Source: an uncultured Ignavibacteria bacterium (GTDB lineage: Bacteria; Bacteroidota; Ignavibacteria; Tepidaquicellales; Tepidaquicellaceae). From it: 48,169 nucleotides of DNA. Both the position numbers and the translations under genes were made by a program. Each line of letters opens with the position of its first letter. Within the stretch, counting starts at the first letter, position 1. A model generated the notes under the pieces. That model saw only the letters and a list, made by a program, of their open reading frames with translations. It did no database searches and had not been told where the DNA came from. This document shows, in pieces, positions 8,750-16,987 of this stretch. The stretch lies in NCBI GenBank assembly GCA_937974175.1, contig CALJIG010000065.1, forward strand, positions 1 to 48,169, in the 5' to 3' direction.

Positions 8750-9370
8750 ATGGATTTCAAAACAGAACAAGAAAAATTTTGGGCAGATGAATTCGGAAAT
8801 GAATATACAAGCAGAAATACCGGAGATGAGCTTGCAGCATTCAATTTAAGTTTCTTCTCAAAAGTATTCTCCCGAATCGGCAAACCATCATCATTAATAG
8901 AATTCGGCTGCAACAGAGGATTAAACTTAGCAGCAGTTAAAACTCTTTTTCCGAAGACGGATTTATTCGGAATAGAAATTAATAAAAGCGCAGCAGAAGA
9001 AGCTTCAAAAATAATTGGAAAAGAAAACGTTCACAACGGTTCTATATTGGAATTTGAACCAACTAAGAAATTTGAGATATCATTGATAAAAGGCGTGCTG
9101 ATACATATTAATCCTGACATGCTCCAGGCTGTTTATGAAAAATTATATAATGCAAGCAGCAAATATATTGTAATTGCCGAGTATTATAATCCGACACCGG
9201 TTGAAGTTCCTTATCGCGGACATGCCGGAAGATTATTCAAAAGAGATTTCGCAGGAGAAGTTCTTGATAAATATCCTGACCTGAAACTTATTGATTACGG
9301 TTTCTGCTACAGAAGAGACGTTGCATTCCCTGTTGATGATGCAACCTGGTTCATACTTGAAAAGAAATAA
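8750..9370 (+). CDS. Pseudaminic acid biosynthesis-associated SAM methylase
   Basis: This is a 206-residue class I SAM-dependent methyltransferase. Motif I is IEFGCNRGLNL (about 50-60), and IKGVLIHINPD fits the post-motif strand. The N-terminus (TEQEKFWADEFGNEYTSRN) matches the methylase subfamily found beside pse genes. The substrate is unknown: it could methylate pseudaminic acid or a precursor, since O- or N-methylated nonulosonates are known. Its place between pseF and the pseG-like gene supports a pathway role. Confidence 0.82.
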   Translation: MDFKTEQEKFWADEFGNEYTSRNTGDELAAFNLSFFSKVFSRIGKPSSLIEFGCNRGLNLAAVKTLFPKTDLFGIEINKSAAEEASKIIGKENVHNGSILEFEPTKKFEISLIKGVLIHINPDMLQAVYEKLYNASSKYIVIAEYYNPTPVEVPYRGHAGRLFKRDFAGEVLDKYPDLKLIDYGFCYRRDVAFPVDDATWFILEKK

Positions 9371-9399
9371 GATACTTACTTCTAACTAATAATACAGAA

Positions 9400-10389
9400 A
9401 TGAAAATTGCAATTGTTACCGATGGAAACAATACTCTTGGGATGGGTCATGTATATCAGACAATGACGCTGGTCACTTTTTTAAAAAAAGCAGATAGCGG
9501 TATTGATATTTCTTTTCTTACAAAAAGCGCGGAGCACGTTGTCACATTATTAAAATCTACGGGATGCGAAGTAAATTTTTATCCTGATGATGACTTAATA
9601 TTTGAGGCTTTGAAAAAAGAAAATCCTGACAGGATACTTTTTGATAAGCTGGATGTCTCTCCTGCTTTGGCTAAAAAGATAAAGGAAGAGCTTAATGCTA
9701 AGCTGATTATTATGACTAACCTTACAGATGCGAATGACTATGCAGATATGACTGTGCTTGCTGATATAGGAAGCAATTTTGAAAATATCAGGAAAGTTAA
9801 TGAAGGTACGGGTAAGATAGAATTCTGGGGACCGAAGTATTGGCTTCTGAGACCGGAGTTTTATGAATACAAAAAAAATAAGAAGAGCCATCCGTCAGCA
9901 ATAAAAAATATTATGCTGATGTTTGGAGGGGCAGACCCTTGCAATTACTCTTCACTGGTATTGAACGAACTGCTTAAATTAAATTCTGACTTTAATATTA
10001 ATCTTATCATCGGCTCTGCCTTTAATAACAGAGAAGAATTGAATGAGGTGATTAAAAATAATAAAGCAGCCTTAAGCAGCGTAAAAATTCTGGAGAATAT
10101 AAAAAATGTTTCTGAGCTAATGTACAACAGCGATGTTGTATTTGCATCTCCGGGACTTTCATTTTTTGAAGCTCTGGCTGTGGGAACACCTGTTGTTGGT
10201 TTTCACCAAAACGAATTGCAGGGTGATGTATATAACAAAGGCGCTTTACCAACGCTTGATAAAAATGATATCCACAAAATAAAATCTATTATTGAGAATA
10301 AATCTTTTTTATATCCTGATGATGCTTTCATTGCAGCAATGGAAATAGGAGAAGGAAAAGACGAGCTCATAAATGAAATCTTAAATTAA
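9400..10389 (+). CDS. pseG: PseG-like UDP-sugar hydrolase (divergent)
   Basis: This 329-residue GT-B-fold protein resembles PseG, which removes UDP from UDP-2,4-diacetamido-2,4,6-trideoxy-L-altrose. H17 in GMGHVYQTMTL lines up with the catalytic histidine of PseG, and MFGGADP plus the later ASPGLSFFEALAVGTP segment match the C-terminal nucleotide-binding half. The arginine that usually follows (GxGHxxR) is Q20 here, and the central region is not typical, so substrate specificity may have shifted. No other UDP-releasing candidate exists in the block, which supports the assignment by pathway logic. Confidence 0.75.
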   Translation: MKIAIVTDGNNTLGMGHVYQTMTLVTFLKKADSGIDISFLTKSAEHVVTLLKSTGCEVNFYPDDDLIFEALKKENPDRILFDKLDVSPALAKKIKEELNAKLIIMTNLTDANDYADMTVLADIGSNFENIRKVNEGTGKIEFWGPKYWLLRPEFYEYKKNKKSHPSAIKNIMLMFGGADPCNYSSLVLNELLKLNSDFNINLIIGSAFNNREELNEVIKNNKAALSSVKILENIKNVSELMYNSDVVFASPGLSFFEALAVGTPVVGFHQNELQGDVYNKGALPTLDKNDIHKIKSIIENKSFLYPDDAFIAAMEIGEGKDELINEILN

Positions 10390-10407
10390 AATCTTAGTTC
10401 AAAAAAT

Positions 10408-11313
10408 ATGAAATGGAAAAAAAGAGGGCAGATTTTTTTGCCAAGCGGACAATATGACTGGGTAAAAACTCACGGCATGCTGCCTATTGCAGATAATATC
10501 GGCGGTGATTTATTCAGAATTTATTTTTCAGGAAGAGATGAACATAATATTTCACAAACAGGATATATTGAAATAGATATTAACGACCCGCATAAAATTT
10601 TGCATTTATCTGAAAAGCCTGTGATGGATATAGGTAAGCTTGGCACTTTCGATGATAATGGTGTCTCCCCTACCTGGCTTATGAATCACGATGGTAAAAA
10701 ATATTTGTATTACTTCGGATGGAATAAAGGCGCCAGAGTAAGAGCTGCTGAAGTTTCAGGCTTAGCCATTAGCGAAGACGGAAAAACATTCAGAAGAAAT
10801 TCAAATGTTCCTGTAATAGACAGAACTGATAAAGAACCATATCTGATCTTAGTAATCTCTTGCATCATAATTGAAAATGGAATCTGGAGAATGTGGTACG
10901 ACTCAGCAGATTACTGGCAAACTGAAGAGCTGCCAAAGTATAATATTAAGTATGCTGAATCCACAGACGGCATTAACTGGAAACGCGACGGCTTAGTCTC
11001 CGTTGATTATAAATATCCGGGTGAAAGCAGAGTATCGAGAGCAAGCATTATCAAACATGAAGGCATTTATAAAATGATGTACTGCTATGCTATAGAAGCA
11101 GGCGGATATAATATGGGATATGCTGAATCACCTGATGGTTATAAATTTACAAGAATGGATGAGAAAGTCGGAATAGAAAAATCTGAATCAGGATGGGATT
11201 CACAAATGATTTGCTATCCCCATGTATTTGAACACAAAGGCGAGATACATATGCTTTACTGCGGTAACGGTTACGGAAGAGAAGGCTTCGGTCTTGCAAC
11301 ATTAGAGAAATAA
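10408..11313 (+). CDS. Five-bladed beta-propeller, glycoside hydrolase 43-like protein
   Basis: This 301-residue protein without a signal peptide has repeated blade-like motifs (YLYYFGWNKGA, WRMWYDSADYW, YKMMYCYAIE, IHMLYCGNGYGREGFG) and repeated 'S.DG..W/F.R' segments, as in GH43/GH32/GH117-like propellers. A cytoplasmic glycosidase inside a nonulosonate operon is unexpected. The protein may act on a nucleotide-sugar or be a transferase that reuses the fold. I cannot assign a reaction. It is 18 bases from the pseG-like gene and 13 bases from the following SDR, so it belongs to the same unit. Confidence 0.65.
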   Translation: MKWKKRGQIFLPSGQYDWVKTHGMLPIADNIGGDLFRIYFSGRDEHNISQTGYIEIDINDPHKILHLSEKPVMDIGKLGTFDDNGVSPTWLMNHDGKKYLYYFGWNKGARVRAAEVSGLAISEDGKTFRRNSNVPVIDRTDKEPYLILVISCIIIENGIWRMWYDSADYWQTEELPKYNIKYAESTDGINWKRDGLVSVDYKYPGESRVSRASIIKHEGIYKMMYCYAIEAGGYNMGYAESPDGYKFTRMDEKVGIEKSESGWDSQMICYPHVFEHKGEIHMLYCGNGYGREGFGLATLEK

Positions 11314-11326
11314 GAACATTAATAAA

Positions 11327-12355
11327 ATGAAAAATAAGAAAATATTAGTTTTCGGCGCCGCGGGATTTATGGGAACTTACCTGATTGATGAGCTGGCAAA
11401 GCAAAACTATGATATCACAGCTTCGGATATAAATGAAGCCGGCGAGAAATATTACAAAGAAAAAAATATTCCTTATATATATGTAGATATCACAAGGCAG
11501 GAAGAATTTGATAAACTGCCGAAGGAAAAATTTGATGCAGTGCTTCACCTTGCAGCGTTTCAGCCTGCTAACGTCAGCGCAAAAAACTATGACCCGAAAA
11601 CGTATATTAATGTAAATGTAATCGGCACATTAAATATTCTTGAATACTGCAAAAAGAATGATGCAGGAAAAATTATTTATGCAAGCTCACACAGAAATAC
11701 TCAGGGGCTTTGGGTAGATAATAAAGCAATAAAAGAAGAAGACGGCAGAAGCATAAAATATACAGGTGAGTATGCAATGTTCAGCATTTCGGAAACAGCA
11801 GCTCAGGATTGTGTGCTGCACTATGCTGCACAATTCGGATTAAGCAGTATAATATTCAGACTGCCGCCCGTATACGGCTTTGGCCCGCATACGGAAATTT
11901 TTAAAGACGGCAAACCGATAAAGACAGGCTTCCAGATATTTATAGAGAACTCAATGGCATGTAAGCCTCTTGAACTATGGGGTGATGCTAATAAAGGAAG
12001 AGACATTGTTTATATAAAAGATGTTATTGATGCATTTGTAAAAGCAATTAACAGCACAACTGCACAAGGGCTTTACAACATTACATCCGGCAGATATTTA
12101 ACATTACGTGAAGAAGCTGAAGCAATCGCAAAAGTTTTCTGGGGTGATGATACTGCTCCTGTAATTATTGAGCGTCCCGAAAAGAATAACGGTATGGATG
12201 CATTTGTATATGATATTAGCAAAGCTGAAAAAGAGCTGGGATGGAAACCGCAGTATTCATTTGAAGATATGCTGCAGGATTATATTAAGGAAGGTAAAGA
12301 TAATAAATTCGGTTATCTGGTAGAGAAGCGAAAAACAATGTTAGAAGAAGGTTAA
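11327..12355 (+). CDS. NAD(P)-binding extended SDR, catalytic Tyr/Lys replaced
   Basis: The fold is that of nucleotide-sugar epimerases and dehydratases: GAAGFMG (10-16) for NAD(P), YASS near 125, LPPVYGFGPH and RDIVYIKDVIDAF later. The residues aligning with the YxxxK catalytic pair are F152 and E156 (FSISE), followed by the normal TAAQD helix. Thus both usual catalytic residues are absent, although the cofactor motif is intact. It may be a binding or scaffolding protein or use different chemistry. Its length (342) is normal, and no frameshift is visible. It lies in the pse block between the propeller protein and the hexapeptide acyltransferase. Confidence 0.8.
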   Translation: MKNKKILVFGAAGFMGTYLIDELAKQNYDITASDINEAGEKYYKEKNIPYIYVDITRQEEFDKLPKEKFDAVLHLAAFQPANVSAKNYDPKTYINVNVIGTLNILEYCKKNDAGKIIYASSHRNTQGLWVDNKAIKEEDGRSIKYTGEYAMFSISETAAQDCVLHYAAQFGLSSIIFRLPPVYGFGPHTEIFKDGKPIKTGFQIFIENSMACKPLELWGDANKGRDIVYIKDVIDAFVKAINSTTAQGLYNITSGRYLTLREEAEAIAKVFWGDDTAPVIIERPEKNNGMDAFVYDISKAEKELGWKPQYSFEDMLQDYIKEGKDNKFGYLVEKRKTMLEEG

Positions 12356-12395
12356 AAATAAAATCACAAATCACAACTTTATAAATAATTAAAAT

Positions 12396-12399
12396 GGAG
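12396..12399 (+). promoter_or_regulatory. Shine-Dalgarno GGAG for the hexapeptide acyltransferase
   Basis: GGAG sits eight bases before the ATG at 12408. Most genes in the locus lack such a site, so this one may be translated more strongly; it fixes the start. Confidence 0.5.
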
Positions 12400-12407
12400 A
12401 ATCTATC

Positions 12408-12938
12408 ATGTCAGAATTGAAATTAGAAGGCCTTGAATTAATGGGTGAAAACGTTAAATCAAAATTGAAATCATGCGGCGAGGGCGTTGTTATTTATCCA
12501 ATGGCAAAAATTGCATTTCCACATGTTGTAGAATTAGGTGCTCATACAAAAGTCCGTGACTTCGCATTTATTTTTGCAGGTGAAGGATTGATAGTCGGTG
12601 AGTATACTGATATTCAGCCGCATACAGTTGTCTGGGGCGGCGGCTTAACTATTATTGGCAGCAGAGTTTCAACAGGTCCCGGTACAGTTTTTTTATCTGC
12701 AACCTATTCTCATGAAAAAGGTATGAAGATGGTTGACGGAATGGAAAACTCAAAAGTAAAAGGTGGAAAACTTGAAATCGGTGATGATGTTTACATAGGT
12801 GCAAACTGTACAATCATGCCGGTGAAAATCGGTGAAGGCTGCGTAATCGGCGCAGGAAGTTTTGTCGGTAAAGATTGTGATCCTTGGGGAATTTATGTTG
12901 GTAGCCCCGCAAAAAAAATAGGGATCAGAGAAAAATAA
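12408..12938 (+). CDS. Left-handed beta-helix (hexapeptide) acyltransferase
   Basis: This 176-residue protein shows hexapeptide repeats along its length (VELGAHTKV, LIVGEYTDI, LEIGDDVYIGANCTI, VKIGEGCVIGAGSFV) and ends in the VGSPAKKIG signature of sugar O/N-acetyltransferases. A His in TYSHEKG is a candidate base. In the pse block it could supply the C4 N-acetylation normally done by the GNAT PseH, or it could add an O-acyl group. No PseH-like GNAT lies in the block itself. Confidence 0.82.
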   Translation: MSELKLEGLELMGENVKSKLKSCGEGVVIYPMAKIAFPHVVELGAHTKVRDFAFIFAGEGLIVGEYTDIQPHTVVWGGGLTIIGSRVSTGPGTVFLSATYSHEKGMKMVDGMENSKVKGGKLEIGDDVYIGANCTIMPVKIGEGCVIGAGSFVGKDCDPWGIYVGSPAKKIGIREK

Positions 12939-12958
12939 ATTACAACGGAAAAAGACAG

Positions 12959-13669
12959 ATGAAGTGTGCAATAATGCAGCCAACGTATTTGCCATGGCTG
13001 GGATATTTTGATTTAATAAGAAATGTTGATAAGTTTGTTATCTACGACCATGTTCAGTTTGAAAAACAATCATGGCAGCAGCGCAACAGAATAAGGAATA
13101 AAGAAGGCGACCTGATGCTTACTATGGCTGTTAAATATGATAAAGGACTTGAACGAAACATTAAAGATGTAAAGATTGACCACTCAAGAAATTTTTTAGG
13201 CAAGCATCTTAATTCCATTAAATACTCATACGCCCGCGCTAAAAATTTCAGTGTTGTATTTCCCGAGATAGAAAGTATTTATCAAAAAGAAAATGAATTC
13301 CTGATTGATCTTAATCTGGATTTAATAAGATTAGGAATGAAATATCTTTCAATAGAGAAAGATTTTCTTTTTTCAAGTACGATGGATGTACAGGGACAAA
13401 AAGTTGATGCAATTATTGACGTGTGCAAAAAACTAAATGCCGATAAATATTTATCGCCTGTAGGTTCAAAAAGCTATATCGATGAGAATAATATTTTTCC
13501 TGGTAATAACATTGAACTGTCATATCAGAATTTTCAGCATCCTGAATATAAACAGATTAATTACCCTGATTTTATCAGCCATCTTTCGTTCATCGATTAT
13601 TTATTTAATGTAGATCTTGATGAAGTAAAATTATTCGGAACACTTAAAACAGAGACAACTAATGCTTAA
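12959..13669 (+). CDS. WbqC family protein
   Basis: The N-terminus MKCAIMQPTYLPWLGYFDLI and the later QQRNRIRN and KYLSPVGSKSYI segments are typical of the WbqC family, which is found in O-antigen and capsule clusters. The biochemical function is not firmly known to me; a role in amino-acyl or acyl decoration of amino sugars has been considered. The length (236) is normal. Its last eight bases overlap the start of pseI, indicating coupling to nonulosonate synthesis. Confidence 0.82.
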   Translation: MKCAIMQPTYLPWLGYFDLIRNVDKFVIYDHVQFEKQSWQQRNRIRNKEGDLMLTMAVKYDKGLERNIKDVKIDHSRNFLGKHLNSIKYSYARAKNFSVVFPEIESIYQKENEFLIDLNLDLIRLGMKYLSIEKDFLFSSTMDVQGQKVDAIIDVCKKLNADKYLSPVGSKSYIDENNIFPGNNIELSYQNFQHPEYKQINYPDFISHLSFIDYLFNVDLDEVKLFGTLKTETTNA

Positions 13670-14717
13670 AGATGAAATTAAAATAGGCAATACTTTAATA
13701 GGTAAAAATCATAAGCCGTTTATTATTGCCGAAATGTCAGGCAACCATAATCAATCGCTTGATAGAGCTTTTGCAATTGTAGATGCAGCCGCAGAGTGCG
13801 GCGCAAATGCAGTTAAGCTGCAGACTTATACTGCCGATACTATAACAATGAAAGGCGCTCACACAATTTTAGATGACGGTTCATTATGGTACGGTAAAGA
13901 ATTACACGATCTTTACAAAGAAGCTTATACACCCTGGGAATGGCATGAGCCGATTATTAAACGAGCCGAAGAAAAGGGCTTAATATGTTTCAGCTCACCT
14001 TTTGATGAAACTGCAGTAGACTTATTGGAATCACTTGGTTCTCCTGCTTATAAAATTGCATCGTTTGAAAATACTCATCATCCCCTATTAAAAAAGGTAG
14101 CACAAACAGGAAAGCCTGTTATAATGTCTACGGGAGTTTCAACTCCGGCAGATATTATTGAAGCGATTCAAGTGTTAAAAGATAACGGATGCAAGGAGCT
14201 GATTATACTTAAATGCACAAGCACATATCCTGCAACACCGGAAAATACAAACCTGCTTACAATCCCTCATATGAGAGATTTATACAAAGTGCCTATCGGA
14301 CTTTCCGATCATACTATGGGTATCGGTGTACCTATTGCAGCTGTTGCTTTAGGCGCAGTGATGATAGAAAAACATTTCACACTTAGCCGCGCAGAAGGCG
14401 GAGTGGATTCAGCGTTTTCAATGGAGCCGCATGAAATGAAAAGTTTAGTTATAGAATCTGAGAGAGCATGGCAGGCGATAGGTGAAATTAAATACGGAAT
14501 TCAGAAGGCAGAGAAGGACAGCGTAATGTATAAACGCTCAATTTATGTTTCGAAAGATATTGAAGAAGGTGATGTATTCACAGAAGAAAATCTGCGTGTA
14601 ATACGTCCCGGTCACGGATTGTTACCGGAATACTTTGAACGTATTTTAGGGAAAAAATCAGTGAACTCTATGAAAGCCGGAACTCCTTTGAAATGGGAAC
14701 ATCTCTTTAAAAAATAA
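13662..14717 (+). CDS. pseI: Pseudaminic acid synthase, PseI
   Basis: PseI condenses 2,4-diacetamido-2,4,6-trideoxy-L-altrose with phosphoenolpyruvate to give pseudaminic acid. The NeuB TIM-barrel is seen at about 30-275 (FIIAEMSGNHNQS, AVKLQTYTADT, CFSSPFDETAVD, KIASFE, MSTGVS, LSDHTMG), followed by a C-terminal SAF antifreeze-like domain (about 290-350, KRSIYVSKDIEEGD). The segments are those of PseI rather than sialic or legionaminic synthases. It is separated from pseBCF by six accessory genes but is in the same operon. Confidence 0.93.
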   Translation: MLKDEIKIGNTLIGKNHKPFIIAEMSGNHNQSLDRAFAIVDAAAECGANAVKLQTYTADTITMKGAHTILDDGSLWYGKELHDLYKEAYTPWEWHEPIIKRAEEKGLICFSSPFDETAVDLLESLGSPAYKIASFENTHHPLLKKVAQTGKPVIMSTGVSTPADIIEAIQVLKDNGCKELIILKCTSTYPATPENTNLLTIPHMRDLYKVPIGLSDHTMGIGVPIAAVALGAVMIEKHFTLSRAEGGVDSAFSMEPHEMKSLVIESERAWQAIGEIKYGIQKAEKDSVMYKRSIYVSKDIEEGDVFTEENLRVIRPGHGLLPEYFERILGKKSVNSMKAGTPLKWEHLFKK

Positions 14718-14737
14718 TCCTGCAATTTAAAACGAAT

Positions 14738-16138
14738 TTGACTTTAGAAAAAAATATTACCGGTGCAGTGAATGATAAGGCAGTAAAGAAAGAAGAAGTT
14801 CTCAATAATACCACTCAGACACGAAGAATATTAAGCGAGAAACTTGTTAAGGATTTAATGAAGGTGCTTAATGAAGTTCACAATAAAAATCTTTCTTTAA
14901 GATTCTGGAAAATAGTTTTAAAGCCATACCTTACAGCGGCAATATCAGGCAAAAAAGTTCTTGAGAAAGAAAATCTGAATCTTACTCCGCATTTAATTCC
15001 TATCAATGCAATAGGTTCGCTTACTGCACAGAAAAAATTTGAAGCGAATTTAATAAGGTATGTAAAGCATTTTAAAACATTTTTTGAAGCAGGTAATATT
15101 GAAAAAATTATTTCCGGGAATAATAATTTATTGCTTACATTCCCTGAGCTGGGAGATATAAAAAGAAAATTAGGAACAGAATTACCTACACGATATCCCC
15201 TTTTCACCGGCAAAAAAAATAAATCTGCCAGAGAGCGGGCAAATAATATTGCGGAGAAACAATCGGATGTGTTTTTAAAAAATGCGATAAAGCAGCTGCC
15301 GCAAATTTATCTAGAGTATTTTGATTCATTGTTCGATAGCATAAAGCTAATCAATCCAAAGGAAAAGATATTCCACATCCATTCATTGCAATCAACATAT
15401 ATGGATTTTCTGATTGCAAAGTATATTGAGAACGGTGCAAAATTATACTGGTATCAACATGGCGGATGCTATGGAGAATATGCATTTCACAGTTCTCATC
15501 AGGCAGAAAGTGACCTTGCAGATGAATTCAGAACATGGGGCTGGAAGATAAGAGAAAATGATGTACCATGGAAAGCATACAGGCTCGAAAAGTTCAAACA
15601 AAATTACGATTCAATAAAAGCAGGAATTAAATATGATATACTGCTTTGTTTCACAATCATATATCCCGGCAACCGTGAGTTTCTGGTTGAGAAAACAAAA
15701 CAGTTATTATCGCAGCTGGATAAGAATAAATATAAAACATTCTTAGCACGTCCGAGACCTACGAATAAAATCAGGAGTTTTAAACATTACATAGATTTTA
15801 TTGATGACCCTAAAGTGGAAAAAGATTCAGGACTAACAAACATGACACAAGTTGTAAAAGAATCTAAACTTGTATTTCAGTTTGAGGTTCCGAGCACTAA
15901 TTTTCTGGAATGTATTTATATTGACCATCCTGTTATAGGATATCTGACTAATACAGAAAATCCGAGTGAAATTGTAAAACCACATTATGAATTTTTATTA
16001 AAAAACGGAGTGCTTCATACCAGCTTCGACTCGCTTATTTCGCATTTAAATAACATTGATGTTGACACCTGGTGGTCTGAATTAATTGCTAAGCCTGAAT
16101 ATATTTCATTCAAGAATACTTTTGCCAAAAAAGTATAA
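14738..16138 (+). CDS. LIC12162-family putative transferase (candidate nonulosonate transferase)
   Basis: This 466-residue protein has the block YWYQHGGCYGEYAFH followed by AESDLADEFRTWGWK, which I recognise from the LIC12162 family first seen in Leptospira O-antigen loci. The fold resembles Kdo- and CMP-sugar transferases. No Leloir GT-A or GT-B signature is obvious. Lying directly after pseI, it is the strongest local candidate to add pseudaminic acid from CMP-Pse; that is inference. The start is TTG, and the first ATG in frame (residue 41) would remove conserved-looking helical sequence. Confidence 0.7.
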   Translation: MTLEKNITGAVNDKAVKKEEVLNNTTQTRRILSEKLVKDLMKVLNEVHNKNLSLRFWKIVLKPYLTAAISGKKVLEKENLNLTPHLIPINAIGSLTAQKKFEANLIRYVKHFKTFFEAGNIEKIISGNNNLLLTFPELGDIKRKLGTELPTRYPLFTGKKNKSARERANNIAEKQSDVFLKNAIKQLPQIYLEYFDSLFDSIKLINPKEKIFHIHSLQSTYMDFLIAKYIENGAKLYWYQHGGCYGEYAFHSSHQAESDLADEFRTWGWKIRENDVPWKAYRLEKFKQNYDSIKAGIKYDILLCFTIIYPGNREFLVEKTKQLLSQLDKNKYKTFLARPRPTNKIRSFKHYIDFIDDPKVEKDSGLTNMTQVVKESKLVFQFEVPSTNFLECIYIDHPVIGYLTNTENPSEIVKPHYEFLLKNGVLHTSFDSLISHLNNIDVDTWWSELIAKPEYISFKNTFAKKV

Positions 16139-16195
16139 CCATACGTTAATAAAAAACATAAGAGAGAGAAACTGAATTTTAATTTCTGAAATCTA

Positions 16196-16951
16196 ATGAA
16201 AGAGCTTACATACAAAAATTATAAAAATCTTGTAGAGACTTTAAAAGAAGATTATACATTTACCTGTTTCTCAAAAATTAAGTTTTCGAATGAACCTATA
16301 GAGAAAAAAGTTTTGCTAAGGCATGATGTAGATCTTTCATTGGAAAAAGCACTTGAAATGGCTGAGATTGAATATGAGCTGGGAATACCTGCCACTTATT
16401 TTTTATTTTTGCGCTCTCCTTTTTACAATATATTTTCCGGTAATGAAGGAAAAATTATCAGAAAAATAATTGAGCTGCAGCACTACATAGGATTACATTT
16501 TGATTTTGCTAAATATGAAAATCTTACTATCTCTCAGATGTCGTATCAGATAAAAAGAGAAATAGATTTTTTACAGGATTTCTACAGCATTAAGTTAGAC
16601 TCTGTCAGCTTTCACCGGCCGTTAAGCATGGAATTTTTCAGCCGCCTTGAACTTTCTAACTATCCTCATTCTTACGAGCCCGTATTTGTTAACAACTTTA
16701 AATATTTTACCGATTCAAGAGCTATCTGGAAATACGGACATCCTCTTGAAAGTAAAGAGTACTTAGAAAAAAAGAACTTGCATATTTTAATTCACCCTAT
16801 CTGGTGGAATGAAAAACCAACTTCCGATATATCCTGTATTAAAAATTTTTCAGATACTAGAGATCAAAAATTCGAAGGCGATTTATATGCCGAGCTTAAA
16901 AGTTTCTGGGATGGTAAAGATTTAAAACCATGCATTAACAAGCTAAGATAA
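16196..16951 (+). CDS. Polysaccharide deacetylase-like protein (NodB-type)
   Basis: The motif LLRHDVDLS (H43, D44, D46) is the metal-binding motif 1 of CE4-like enzymes, IGLHFDF (H101) fits motif 2, and HPIWW near residue 200 fits the closing histidine. The length is 251 residues and there is no signal peptide, so it acts in the cytoplasm or on the inner leaflet, probably on a nucleotide-sugar or lipid-linked sugar. The substrate is unknown. Confidence 0.72.
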   Translation: MKELTYKNYKNLVETLKEDYTFTCFSKIKFSNEPIEKKVLLRHDVDLSLEKALEMAEIEYELGIPATYFLFLRSPFYNIFSGNEGKIIRKIIELQHYIGLHFDFAKYENLTISQMSYQIKREIDFLQDFYSIKLDSVSFHRPLSMEFFSRLELSNYPHSYEPVFVNNFKYFTDSRAIWKYGHPLESKEYLEKKNLHILIHPIWWNEKPTSDISCIKNFSDTRDQKFEGDLYAELKSFWDGKDLKPCINKLR

Positions 16952-16987
16952 ACGATAATTTAAAATTAATATTTATAATAAAGTACT

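Noticed and set aside
13662..14717. Sialic or legionaminic acid synthase (NeuB/LegI)
   Set aside because: PseI-type segments and linked pseB, pseC and pseF favour the pseudaminic pathway; no NeuC/LegG-type hydrolysing epimerase is present and WecB is the non-hydrolysing form.
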